Shown here: positions 30,964 through 39,323 of the stretch, in pieces
How the letters are laid out: every line of letters starts with the position of its first letter
How positions within the stretch are numbered: the stretch's first letter is position 1
From: Desulfobacula sp.
GTDB lineage: Bacteria > Desulfobacterota > Desulfobacteria > Desulfobacterales > Desulfobacteraceae
Length of the DNA stretch: 56,310 bases
NCBI GenBank assembly: GCA_018645325.1
Contig: JABGOU010000023.1
Coordinates: 1-56,310, forward strand
Direction of reading: 5' to 3'
Position numbers and translations under genes: made by a program
The notes under the pieces: generated by a model
Seen by the model: the letters and a program-made list of their open reading frames with translations, nothing else
Database searches by the model: none
Told to the model about the DNA's origin: nothing

Positions 30964-31539
30964 ATGATAAAATTCAGGGAAAGCCTGACGGCAATTAATC
31001 TTCATACATCCTTTGCAGCAGAAACCCAGGCCAGAACTCGGTATAATTTTTTTGCAAGTAAAGCCCGGGATGATGGATATATCCAGATCGCAAAAATATT
31101 TGATGAGACTGCAGGTCAGGAATTTGAGCATGCACTCCGGTTTTTTAAATTTTTTAATGGGGGAGAACTTGAAATCAAATGGACTTTTCCCACTGGTGTG
31201 ATTAAAGATACCCGCGCAAACCTTCTTTCAGCGGCAGCTTTGGAAAAATATGTCAGTGAAGATATGTATGCCAAATTTGAAAAAATTGCTCGAAAGGAAG
31301 GGTTTGAGAGAGCAGAAGATACATTTAACAAAATTATTGTGGCTGAAAAACATCATGAAAAGCTTTATCTTGAGCTGGCCGACAATATTGCAAGAGACAG
31401 GGTTTTTCAAAAAGATGAGGAAATGGTCTGGCGATGCCTGAGTTGTGGTTACATTCACACGGGAAGAGCAGCACCTGAAAAATGTCCTGCCTGTGTAAAA
31501 CCGGCAGGTTTTTTTGAATTACTTTGTGAGAACTGGTAA
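30964..31539 (+). CDS. rbr: Rubrerythrin
   Basis: 191 residues from the ATG at 30964 (AAGAAGGTG upstream). The N-terminal four-helix domain carries the di-iron ligands E20, E53-x2-H56, E94 and E128-x2-H131. A C-terminal rubredoxin domain has WRCLSCGYIHTG and KCPAC (C158, C161, C174, C177). This is the normal length and order for rubrerythrin, which reduces hydrogen peroxide to water with electrons from rubredoxin or ferredoxin in anaerobes. The adjacent ferredoxin and the two rubredoxins upstream are likely partners. Followed by a hairpin. Confidence 0.95.
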   Translation: MIKFRESLTAINLHTSFAAETQARTRYNFFASKARDDGYIQIAKIFDETAGQEFEHALRFFKFFNGGELEIKWTFPTGVIKDTRANLLSAAALEKYVSEDMYAKFEKIARKEGFERAEDTFNKIIVAEKHHEKLYLELADNIARDRVFQKDEEMVWRCLSCGYIHTGRAAPEKCPACVKPAGFFELLCENW

Positions 31540-31552
31540 TCTGTAAGGACTG

Positions 31553-31584
31553 CAATGAGTGAGACATTTATGTCTTGCTCATTG
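31553..31584 (+). terminator. Stem-loop after rubrerythrin
   Basis: CAATGAGTGAGACA (31553-31566) pairs with TGTCTTGCTCATTG (31571-31584) at 12 of 14 positions, one of the others being a wobble, with a 4-nt loop. The downstream is only moderately T-rich. It probably ends the redox cluster transcript. Confidence 0.6.
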
Positions 31585-31753
31585 TGTCTCATTTCTGCAT
31601 CAATTGATTAAAATCCTTTAAACTTTTAATCCTCTCTAATTTCAAGAACCCCTTTATTTATGCTTTGTTCATAAAACCAGACAGCTCAGGCACGCAATTT
31701 GCTCTATTTATTTATTAGACTTTGGATACACTATAAAATAATTGGAGGAAGGT

Positions 31754-32107
31754 ATGCGCCTTAATGATATAAAACACAACTGGGATCTGGTTAATTCAGT
31801 GGACTGGGAAATGACTCCTGAAGAGGCCATTGCGCTCCATCTTGAATGGGGACCTTTAAGATCACAGGCATATTATAATTCAAGGGATAACGACAACGAA
31901 ACAGTATATTTTGTTATTAATACATGGAAAAAACCTCCTATCTTAACCCTGGTCAGAAGAAAAGGGTTTGATTCCGAGGAATTGGGAAATTTCAGGCTTC
32001 CAAAAAAACTTGAAACAAAATTTTTGGAAGGAATCGGTCAGTATAAAGGAGTCTATGCTGTTGAGGGCGAAGTAAGAGATTGGATCAGAAAGGAACTTGA
32101 AGTTTAA
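31754..32107 (+). CDS. Conserved small protein resembling the DVU0772 family of sulfate reducers
   Basis: 117 residues from the ATG at 31754, directly after GGAGGAAGGT. MRLNDIKHNWDLVNSVDWEM, TPEEAIALHLEWG and YFVINTWKKPP resemble, from memory, the DVU0772 family that is largely restricted to sulfate-reducing Desulfobacterota; I could not check this. Function unknown. There is no signal peptide, membrane helix or cysteine. It is a stand-alone gene with a strong bidirectional terminator after it. Confidence 0.75.
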   Translation: MRLNDIKHNWDLVNSVDWEMTPEEAIALHLEWGPLRSQAYYNSRDNDNETVYFVINTWKKPPILTLVRRKGFDSEELGNFRLPKKLETKFLEGIGQYKGVYAVEGEVRDWIRKELEV

Positions 32108-32148
32108 GTCTATACTTATTCATCACCTTGAAGTTCACTTCCCAGTCG

Positions 32149-32191
32149 TTCAGGGCAGAAATTTAATCCCATGCCATATTTCTGCCCTGAA
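32149..32191. terminator. Bidirectional terminator
   Basis: A perfect 14-bp stem, TTCAGGGCAGAAAT (32149-32162) with ATTTCTGCCCTGAA (32178-32191), and a 15-nt loop, between two convergent genes. T-rich sequence follows on the plus side. Confidence 0.85.
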
Positions 32192-32197
32192 TACTTT

Positions 32198-33055
32198 TTA
32201 ACTGCTTTTTTTATTGTTTTTTATAAAATCTTTCACCATCATATCACCCAGTTCCTTTGAGCGTTTTGTGGCTGATTCCACTGCATTTATCATGGTTGTT
32301 CTGAGTCCGCCCTGTTCAAGGGTATGGATGCCTGCAATGGCTGTTCCACCAGGGGATGCGACCCTGTCTTTCAGCTGTCCTGGGTGTTCCTTTGATTCAA
32401 GCAAAAGCTTTGCCGCGCCAAGAACTGTCTGGGTGGATAAAAACAGAGAATCTTTCCTTGACAGCCCCATTTTGACTCCTCCATCAGCCATTGCATCAAT
32501 AATGGTAAAAATATAGGCAGGTCCACTGCCGCTTAGTCCGGTGAATGCATCCATGAGGACATTCTCCTGGATAAAGACGGTTTTCCCGACAGAATCAAAA
32601 ATCGCTCTGGCCTGTGCCACATCCTTGTCTGATGCGAATTCACCTGCTGCAATTGCTGTGGCACTCTCTTTTACAAATGCACAGATATTGGGCATGACCC
32701 TTATGAGCCGAAGTTTTTTATGAAGTCCTGCAGCAATGGCCGCCAAAGGAACGCCGGCTGCAATGGAGATTATAAGCTTTGATTGATCAAGGGCTCCTGC
32801 GGTTTCTTTCAGGACCGATCCTAAGATCTGGGGCTTTGTTGCATAGATAACGATTTCGGATTGTCTGGCTACTTCAATATTGTCTGTGGTTGTTGAGACT
32901 TTGTATTTGTTTTGAATATTTTCTAAAAGATCTTTTGCAATGTCTGAACAAATGATATTTTCAGGCTTTGCTGCCTTTGAAAGAACCAGGCCACTGATCA
33001 AGGCCTCACCCATATTACCACTTCCAATAAACCCTATTTTTTTTTCCCGCAGCAT
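32198..33055 (-). CDS. proC: Pyrroline-5-carboxylate reductase
   Basis: 285 residues. The Rossmann motif is IGFIGSGNMGEALISGL. SIAAGVPLAAIAAGL, then LIRVMPNICAFVKE and the signature DAFTGLSGSGPAYIFTIIDAMADGGVKMGL are the ProC family hallmarks, with SPGGTAIAGIHTLEQGG in the C-terminal helical domain. It makes L-proline from pyrroline-5-carboxylate with NAD(P)H in the cytoplasm. Length is slightly over the usual 270. Single gene with its own terminator. Confidence 0.96.
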   Translation of the reverse strand: MLREKKIGFIGSGNMGEALISGLVLSKAAKPENIICSDIAKDLLENIQNKYKVSTTTDNIEVARQSEIVIYATKPQILGSVLKETAGALDQSKLIISIAAGVPLAAIAAGLHKKLRLIRVMPNICAFVKESATAIAAGEFASDKDVAQARAIFDSVGKTVFIQENVLMDAFTGLSGSGPAYIFTIIDAMADGGVKMGLSRKDSLFLSTQTVLGAAKLLLESKEHPGQLKDRVASPGGTAIAGIHTLEQGGLRTTMINAVESATKRSKELGDMMVKDFIKNNKKSS

Positions 33056-33257
33056 ATTGATAATACTCCTTAATGTATTAATAAAATAAAGGAATTATAT
33101 TAAGACCTAAAAATTAATATAGTCAAGATAAATTATAATATATAGTTGCCGGGAAGTGGTATTTCGGATAAAGTTAATTATGGCATGTTGAATCGAGGTT
33201 GTTATTTTTATGGATGCAGGAGTGGTGGTTAAACTGAGCATTGTTCGGTTTTGCTAG
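33056..33257. other. proC upstream region
   Basis: AT-rich and without a gene. It must hold the proC promoter on the minus strand; I could not fix the hexamers. No repeats noticed. Confidence 0.3.
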
Positions 33258-33362
33258 AATGTTAAAGGGTTAATGGCAATTCCTGATCTGATTGGGCTGT
33301 TGCTGATTTCCCTTTTTATTGTCAAAGAAACGAAAAGTTATTTAGAGTCGAAAAGGAGCTAA
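33258..33362 (+). pseudogene. C-terminal remnant of a sodium:alanine (AGCS) symporter
   Basis: An open stretch bounded upstream by TAG reads NVKGLMAIPDLIGLLLISLF followed by IVKETKSYLESKRS and TAA. NGLMAIPNLIxLLLLS...VVKETKxY is the conserved last transmembrane helix and tail of AGCS-family symporters. Nothing upstream encodes the remaining 400 or so residues, so the gene has been lost except for its end. Its last codons contain the RBS (AAAGGAG) of the ACT-domain gene, showing the two genes were once coupled. Confidence 0.75.
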
Positions 33363-33365
33363 ATT

Positions 33366-33902
33366 ATGTCAAAAGAATTTGTATTAACCGCTTTTTGCAA
33401 GGATAGGCCCGGCATTGTCGCAGATATTTCTGAAGTAATCTACAAAAATGAATGTAATTTGAAAGATTCGACCATGACCAACCTGGCCGGGGAATTTGCC
33501 ATCATCCTGCTGCTTTCTCCTCTGTCTGAGGTGGAAGAAACAGATATAGAAGAAAATCTTTCTATGGAATGCCGCCGGCTGGAAAGAGAGAAAGGTATCA
33601 CAGCCTTTATACGGCCCGCTAACCATGCGGTTAGGAAACAGAAAGCTTATTATGTTAAAAATCTCCACGTGGAAGGACTGGATCAGGCCGGTATAGTATA
33701 CAAAGTGAGTCGTTTTCTTGCTGATAATGATATCAACATCACTTCCCTGAACTCAGAGATGAAATTTTCACCGGAAAGCGGAGCTGCCTTTTACAGTTTG
33801 TCGATTTCGGTTGAAATTCCCCAAAATCTAACCATGCAAACCTTGGAGCAAAATCTTAATCAAATCGAGGATCAGTTGAACGTGGACATCACAGTGGAGT
33901 GA
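33366..33902 (+). CDS. Double ACT-domain protein (GcvR-like)
   Basis: 178 residues with two ACT domains: FVLTAFCKDRPGIVADISEVIYKNECNLKDS (residues 5-35) and LHVEGLDQAGIVYKVSRFLADNDINITSL (about 99-127). This is the layout of glycine-cleavage repressor GcvR-type proteins, which bind amino acids and act on a partner regulator or enzyme rather than on DNA. It directly follows the relic of an alanine symporter, so it may have sensed or controlled uptake of small amino acids. RBS AAAGGAG. Convergent with the acyl-CoA synthetase, 10 bp apart. Confidence 0.88.
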   Translation: MSKEFVLTAFCKDRPGIVADISEVIYKNECNLKDSTMTNLAGEFAIILLLSPLSEVEETDIEENLSMECRRLEREKGITAFIRPANHAVRKQKAYYVKNLHVEGLDQAGIVYKVSRFLADNDINITSLNSEMKFSPESGAAFYSLSISVEIPQNLTMQTLEQNLNQIEDQLNVDITVE

Positions 33903-33912
33903 AGAGAAATCT

Positions 33913-35430
33913 TTAAAATATTTTTTTAAGATCGTCTTTTAAGATTTTACCCATGGTATTTCTGGGCAGGTTTTTAATAAAGATGATTTTTTTCGGACAT
34001 TTCCAGTCATGGAGATATTCTTTGCAAATAGCCTTGATGGCGCAGGATATATCACCTGATGTCGGTTTTTTAACCACAGCCGCTACAATTTTTTCTCCCC
34101 ACTTTTCATCGAAAATGCCTAGAACAGAAGATTCAATAACCTCATCAAGCTTGTTGATTATTGTTTCAATTTCACTGGGAGAAACATTTTCTCCTCCTGT
34201 GATTATGATATTTTTCAAGCGATCCGTAAGATAATAATATCCGCTGGAATCTTTTTTTCCAAGATCACCTGTTTTAAACCATCCCTGCTCAAAGGCTCTG
34301 GCTGTTTCTTCGGGTTTTTTCCAATACTGTGATATGATGGAGTCTGATTTGAGCCAGAACTCACCTGTCTTGCCGGGTGCTACATCCAATAAGGTTTCAG
34401 GATCAACAATTCTTACTTTAATACCGGGAAGAGAAATCCCTATCGAACCTGGTTTTTTTTCTCCATTTAAAGGATTGGAAAAATTCATTCCCGTTTCTGA
34501 CATGCCTTCTCTTTCCACAGGCTCTTTACCAAAGGTCTGGGTAATTCTTTGAAATTCCTTTGCCGGCAGGGGCGCTGACCCTGATGTCCACAACCGCATG
34601 TGATCAAAACAAGGGGACTGACTTTTAAAAGTGTCAATGAGTTTTGAATACATGGCAGGAACTCCCATGAATATGGAGCAGGAAAGATCTGTTTTATTTT
34701 CTTTTAAAATATCAACCACGAATTCGGGATCAAACCTGTCAAGCAACACCACATGTGTTCCTGAAATCAATGCAGTGTGAAGGGCAAAACATAAGCCGTG
34801 AACATGAAAAAGAGGCAGGCTGTGGCATAGTGTGTCCGAATCTGAAATTCCCCATATTTTAATAACATTTTTTGCATCATGTACCAGGTTTTTCTGGGTT
34901 AAGACAGCACCTTTGGGATCACCAGTGGTTCCTGATGTATAAATGATGAGCCCGGGATCATCAGGTGCAAAGTTTACTTTCTCCAGATTATTGGAACAGG
35001 ATGTAAAAAAAGAAATCTTTTGAAAAGCAATTTTTGTATCAATCTTTATACAGATTAAGCTGGAATCAATCTGTTTTATCATCCCTGCCTGATCATGGTT
35101 TATAATAACCATAGACGGTGCTGCATCATTTAGCAGATAGGTTAATTCAGATTTTTTAAACCCTGGATTTAAAGGCACGCAAACAGCCCCTATTTTTTGA
35201 AGGGCAATGTAGACAACAATAAAAATAAGGGATTTATCAAGGAGAAGAACAACATTGTCAGATTTTTTAATTCCTTTTTTTAAAAACAGGTTGGCCATTT
35301 TGTTTGAATTCAAGTTAAGACTATGAAAAGATATCCGGCTTTCTATTTTATTACCTCTTAAAAAAGATATGGCTGTTTTTTTGTTATGTTTTTCAAAACA
35401 ATGTGTAAACAATTCTGCAATGGATTCCAT
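33913..35430 (-). CDS. AMP-forming acyl-CoA synthetase, MatB/ACSF3-like
   Basis: 505 residues. The AMP-binding P-loop is YTSGTTGDPKGAVLT; LPLFHVHGLCFALHTALISG, GVPAMYSKLI and GMSETGMNFSNPLNGEKKPG (the A5 region with SNPxxGE) resemble malonyl-CoA synthetase MatB and ACSF3 relatives. The C-terminal catalytic lysine is in NTMGKILKDDL. It activates a carboxylic acid with ATP and CoA. The exact acid is uncertain; malonate or methylmalonate is favoured by the motif, but an aromatic or fatty acid released by the neighbouring amidohydrolase is also plausible. It is 32 bp after dppF and is probably the last gene of the iclR-hipO-dpp operon. Confidence 0.88.
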   Translation of the reverse strand: MESIAELFTHCFEKHNKKTAISFLRGNKIESRISFHSLNLNSNKMANLFLKKGIKKSDNVVLLLDKSLIFIVVYIALQKIGAVCVPLNPGFKKSELTYLLNDAAPSMVIINHDQAGMIKQIDSSLICIKIDTKIAFQKISFFTSCSNNLEKVNFAPDDPGLIIYTSGTTGDPKGAVLTQKNLVHDAKNVIKIWGISDSDTLCHSLPLFHVHGLCFALHTALISGTHVVLLDRFDPEFVVDILKENKTDLSCSIFMGVPAMYSKLIDTFKSQSPCFDHMRLWTSGSAPLPAKEFQRITQTFGKEPVEREGMSETGMNFSNPLNGEKKPGSIGISLPGIKVRIVDPETLLDVAPGKTGEFWLKSDSIISQYWKKPEETARAFEQGWFKTGDLGKKDSSGYYYLTDRLKNIIITGGENVSPSEIETIINKLDEVIESSVLGIFDEKWGEKIVAAVVKKPTSGDISCAIKAICKEYLHDWKCPKKIIFIKNLPRNTMGKILKDDLKKIF

Positions 35431-35462
35431 TTAATTAATTTTTCCTTGAAAAAACTATTTTA

Positions 35463-36422
35463 TTATTCTGGTTCGGGGTGGAAGCACTCCACAAAATGAC
35501 CGGATGGGCCAGAGGCTTGCGGCCGGGAAAGTTTGCATTCTTCAGTGACTTTTGGGCATCGGGGATGAAAGGTGCATCCTGATGGCGGGTCGATAGGATT
35601 GGGGTAAGCTATGCCCAGATGGGTTTTAGGCAGGCCCATTTGTGGTTCAGGGGTTAGTACGGAAGAAAGCAGAGCATGGGTATAGGGATGACGCGGATTG
35701 CTGAAAAGTACTTTGGTCTCGGCTTCTTCAACGATTCTGCCCAAATACATCACAGCCACACGAGTAGCGATGTGTTCAACTACACTAAGATTATGGGTAA
35801 TGATCAAATACGTTAATCCTTGCTGATCACGAAGATCCAAAAGAAGATTCAGGATCTGCGACTGGACCGACACATCTAATGCTGAGGTCGGTTCATCACA
35901 GATCACAAGCTCGGGGCTCATCATGAGGGCACGTGCAATGGCCACACGCTGGCGCTGCCCTCCGGAAAGCTGATTGGGATAACTGTATCGCATTCTCGAA
36001 GGCAGACCCACCGTTTCCAGGATCTCATCAACTCTATCCATCATTGCTGCGCGGTTACCTACTTTATGGACCCTGTAGGGAAGTGAAACGATTGTTTCAA
36101 TGGACTTGCGTGGATTCAAAGAAGAGTAAGGATCTTGAAATATGGGCTGGATACGTCGAGACCGCTGTTTGCGGTCCATATCTGATATCGGTGCTCCAGC
36201 ATAGTAAACTTCACCGCTGGTGGCCTTTTCGAGTCCAAGAACAATCCTGGCAATGGTGCTTTTTCCGCAACCTGACTCTCCTACCAGTCCGACAACTTCG
36301 CCCGGGTTGACATCAATGCTGATGCCATTGACTGCAGTTAATGATTGTTTGCCTTTAAAAATACCGGCACTGATCTGATATACCTTTGTGAGATCTTTAG
36401 TATGCAAAAGGGTAGTTGTCAT
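35463..36422 (-). CDS. dppF: Oligopeptide/dipeptide ABC transporter, ATPase DppF/OppF
   Basis: 319 residues from the ATG at 36422, which overlaps the dppD TGA (ATGA). Walker A GESGCGKST, signature LSGGQRQRVAIARAL, Walker B LVICDEPTSALDV and switch His LIITHNLSVVEHIA. The C-terminal oligo_HPY extension, ending GCTFHPRCP then a cysteine, is the DppF/OppF hallmark. It energises peptide uptake together with DppD. The frame could extend 11 codons upstream, but the coupled ATG is preferred. Confidence 0.94.
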   Translation of the reverse strand: MTTTLLHTKDLTKVYQISAGIFKGKQSLTAVNGISIDVNPGEVVGLVGESGCGKSTIARIVLGLEKATSGEVYYAGAPISDMDRKQRSRRIQPIFQDPYSSLNPRKSIETIVSLPYRVHKVGNRAAMMDRVDEILETVGLPSRMRYSYPNQLSGGQRQRVAIARALMMSPELVICDEPTSALDVSVQSQILNLLLDLRDQQGLTYLIITHNLSVVEHIATRVAVMYLGRIVEEAETKVLFSNPRHPYTHALLSSVLTPEPQMGLPKTHLGIAYPNPIDPPSGCTFHPRCPKVTEECKLSRPQASGPSGHFVECFHPEPE

Positions 36423-37426
36423 TTGGGTAAACCTTTGCTCATGTTTGTCCGGCAAACTTCCGGGGTTAGAAGGCAGTTATATTCTCTTCCGTCAGAGATC
36501 CGGGTTGCTTCAACTATAGAAGACCTGCAGGGGTCATGCACATATTCGCACCGGTTTTGAAACACGCACCCCACCTGCTGGCCTATGGGTGTCGGTACCA
36601 TACCCGGAATCGACCCCAGGTGCGCTCCGGGAGCGGTTTTTCCTGGAATGGGGATACACCGTAATAGCCCCTGGGTATAGGGGTGAAGAGGATTATTGAA
36701 CAGATCTATTGCCGAGCCGGACTCCACAACCTGTCCGCAATACATGATATTGACATGATCGGCAATACGGGCCACAACACCCAGGTCATGTGTAATAAGA
36801 ATCATCCCCATATCGAATTCTTTCTGAATCGCAGCCAGAAGGGCCAGAATCTGGGCTTGAATAGTCACATCCAGGGCAGTCGTCGGTTCATCGGCGATGA
36901 GCAGGGGCGGACCACACATCAGGCCCATGGCGATCATCACCCGTTGACGCAGGCCGCCTGAAAGTTGATGGGGATATTGCCTTAAACGGCTGGCGGCGGC
37001 TGTAATACCTACTTTTTCCAATAAGAACACTGCGCGATCCCTGGCGTCTTTTCGGGAGACCTGTTTATGGGTCAAAAGGGCTTCTTCAAGCTGGTTGCCG
37101 ATGGTATAGCAAGGATTGAGTGAGGTCATAGGTTCCTGAAAAATCATGGCGATTTTAGATCCACGAATATTTGCCATCGGGCTTGTGTCGGCATCATTAA
37201 GATTTTTCCCATCAAAAAAAATTTTGTCAGCACGCCATTTGGCTTTTTGGGGCAAAAGATCCATGACCGACAATACACTTAACGATTTGCCGCAACCTGA
37301 CTCACCAACCAGGGCAAGGGTTTTGCCGCGTTCAACGACAATATCCACACCCCTTACTGCATGTAAAATTCCGGCTTCCAAAGGGATATCAACCCGCAAT
37401 CCCTTAACTTCAAGCAGTGCACTCAC
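36419..37426 (-). CDS. dppD: Oligopeptide/dipeptide ABC transporter, ATPase DppD/OppD
   Basis: 335 residues starting with GTG, which overlaps the dppC TAG. Walker A GESGCGKS, signature LSGGLRQRVMIAMGL, Walker B LLIADEPTTALDV, switch His LITHDLGVVARIA. The C-terminal oligo_HPY segment has GCVFQNRCEYVHDPC. Partner of DppF on the cytoplasmic face of the membrane. Confidence 0.94.
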   Translation of the reverse strand: MSALLEVKGLRVDIPLEAGILHAVRGVDIVVERGKTLALVGESGCGKSLSVLSVMDLLPQKAKWRADKIFFDGKNLNDADTSPMANIRGSKIAMIFQEPMTSLNPCYTIGNQLEEALLTHKQVSRKDARDRAVFLLEKVGITAAASRLRQYPHQLSGGLRQRVMIAMGLMCGPPLLIADEPTTALDVTIQAQILALLAAIQKEFDMGMILITHDLGVVARIADHVNIMYCGQVVESGSAIDLFNNPLHPYTQGLLRCIPIPGKTAPGAHLGSIPGMVPTPIGQQVGCVFQNRCEYVHDPCRSSIVEATRISDGREYNCLLTPEVCRTNMSKGLPK

Positions 37427-38319
37427 TATCGTCCCTCCGGTGCAGTAATGTCTCGGACCCCGTCGCCGAGCAGATTAATGGAAATGACCAGGGCAAAGAT
37501 AGCCGTCCCGGGTATCATAATCATCCAGGGGCTGAAGAGCATGAACCCCTTGGCCTCATTCACCATCAGACCCCATGAGGGCAACGGCGGCTGAACGCCC
37601 ATGCCCAGAAAAGATAAGGACGCTTCGATCAGTATGGCCCGGGTGATTTCCAGTGTCGCTACAACAATAAGATTGTTCAGGATATTGGGCATGACCTCAG
37701 TTAAAATAATTCTAAGTGTTGAACACCCTGAAGTCTTGGCAGCATTGACATAATCCATTGAGCGCAGTTGCTGAGTTGAGGCACGCATCACCAATGCAAA
37801 CCGGTTCCAGATCATCAGCCCCAACACCAGGACCACGATCATCAGGGAACCGCCAACCAGAGCCACAACGGCAAGGGCGACCAGCATAATCGGCAACGCC
37901 AGACGTATGCTGATTATGGCACTGACAATCATGTCCACCCGCCCGCCGAAATAACCGGCTGACACGCCTAAAATGGTACCGATTACGCCCGAAATCAACA
38001 TTGCTGCAACACCGATGAGCAGTGAAATACGGGCACCGTACATCAGGCGGCTTAAATAGTCCCGACCCAGATTGTCCGTTCCCAGAATGTGATTCCAGGT
38101 TCCCTCTGCATGCCAGACAGGGACAATGAGACGTGTATCGAGGTTTTGTTCATAGGGATCATGGGGCGCTAAAATTGGAGCTGAAATGGCCATGAAAATA
38201 ATAAACAGCAAAATGGTTCCCCCGATCAAAAAACCTTTGTGGCGTTTGGCCTTGCGATAGACTATCTGCTTTGGTGTCGGAAATGTTATATTTTTAAAAG
38301 GACCTGCTGTTTCCATCAT
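37426..38319 (-). CDS. dppC: Oligopeptide/dipeptide ABC transporter, permease DppC
   Basis: 297 residues. The N-terminal OppC_N helix (GFLIGGTILLFIIFMAISAP) is followed by APHDPYEQ, a DppC trait. The binding-protein-dependent permease domain has DNLGRDYLSRLMYGARISLLIG, and the EAA loop is YVNAAKTSGCSTLRIILTEVMPN. Two adjacent ATGs (38319 and 38316) are possible starts. Forms the channel with DppB. Confidence 0.94.
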   Translation of the reverse strand: MMETAGPFKNITFPTPKQIVYRKAKRHKGFLIGGTILLFIIFMAISAPILAPHDPYEQNLDTRLIVPVWHAEGTWNHILGTDNLGRDYLSRLMYGARISLLIGVAAMLISGVIGTILGVSAGYFGGRVDMIVSAIISIRLALPIMLVALAVVALVGGSLMIVVLVLGLMIWNRFALVMRASTQQLRSMDYVNAAKTSGCSTLRIILTEVMPNILNNLIVVATLEITRAILIEASLSFLGMGVQPPLPSWGLMVNEAKGFMLFSPWMIMIPGTAIFALVISINLLGDGVRDITAPEGR

Positions 38320-38347
38320 CTTGATCTTGCCTCACATGAGTCTGTCG

Positions 38348-39265
38348 TTAATTGGCCCGTATACGCGGGTCGAGGAAAGCATTAATAATATCAGCCACCA
38401 ATGTCATGGAAACATAGATGACTGATAACAACAATACGATAACCTGTACAACGGGCAGATCAGCACGCTGAATGGATTGAACTGCCAAAAAACCAATACC
38501 GTTGATGGCAAAAACATATTCAATGATAAACGCACCACCGAGCATATACCCAAATTGCACAAAACCCAGCGAAACCACGGGAATAATGGCATTGCGCAAA
38601 GCGTGTTTAAACAGGATGCTGAATGTTTTTAAGCCTTTGGCCCTGGCTGTGCGAATGTAATCGGATCCCAGCACTTCAAGCATGCCCGTTCTCGTCAGCC
38701 GCATCAGGGATGGAGAGGCATAATAACCCAGAGCAACGGCCGGCATGATGAAATGTTTCCAGGTATCGTCTCCGGAAATCGGTAGCCATTGCAATATGAC
38801 ACCGAAAAAAATAATCATGAGCAGACCGAAAAAGAAATTGGGAAGGGCCTGACCAAAAACAGATATGGTCAAGGCCGTTCGATCTATCCATGTATTGGGC
38901 CGAATCGCGGCAACTACACCCAAAGGAATTGCCAGGAGAATAGCAAAGGCAAAGGCACAGGTACCCAGTATCAAAGTGACACCGATCCGAGCACCAATAA
39001 GATCCTTTACTGGCATATTAAAGTATGGCGACACACCCAGATTACCTTGCAGGGCTCGACCGATCCACTCGATGTATTGAACGATAACCGGACGATCCAG
39101 GCCATATTGTACACGGATGACCTGGATTTCTTCCGGGCTTGCGTCAGCACCGGCCAGGGCGATTGCAGGATCTCCCGACAGATTCAGGATCATGAAGCTG
39201 ATAAACGAGACTACCACTGAAACCATCAACGCCATGACGATTCGTTTCCCAATATAGATGAGCAT
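38348..39265 (-). CDS. dppB: Oligopeptide/dipeptide ABC transporter, permease DppB
   Basis: 305 residues. The first helix is MLIYIGKRIVMALMVSVVVS. ALGYYASPSLMRLTRTGMLE and the EAA loop YIRTARAKGLKTFSILFKHALRNA followed by IIPVVS are characteristic of DppB/GsiC. Six helices are expected. It is separated from dppA by a short hairpin and starts the DppBCDF membrane-energy unit. Confidence 0.94.
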   Translation of the reverse strand: MLIYIGKRIVMALMVSVVVSFISFMILNLSGDPAIALAGADASPEEIQVIRVQYGLDRPVIVQYIEWIGRALQGNLGVSPYFNMPVKDLIGARIGVTLILGTCAFAFAILLAIPLGVVAAIRPNTWIDRTALTISVFGQALPNFFFGLLMIIFFGVILQWLPISGDDTWKHFIMPAVALGYYASPSLMRLTRTGMLEVLGSDYIRTARAKGLKTFSILFKHALRNAIIPVVSLGFVQFGYMLGGAFIIEYVFAINGIGFLAVQSIQRADLPVVQVIVLLLSVIYVSMTLVADIINAFLDPRIRAN

Positions 39266-39291
39266 TATCGTCGCTCCAAGCTAAGGTGATA

Positions 39292-39316
39292 GAGGGACTT
39301 GGAATTCAAGTCCCTC
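39292..39316 (-). other. Stem-loop between dppA and dppB
   Basis: Perfect 10-bp stem, GAGGGACTTG (39292-39301) with CAAGTCCCTC (39307-39316), and a 5-nt loop. No U-run on the minus transcript. It probably protects the dppA mRNA 3' end and so raises binding-protein levels, as the livJ-livH stem-loop may do. Confidence 0.65.
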
Positions 39317-39323
39317 AAATATT

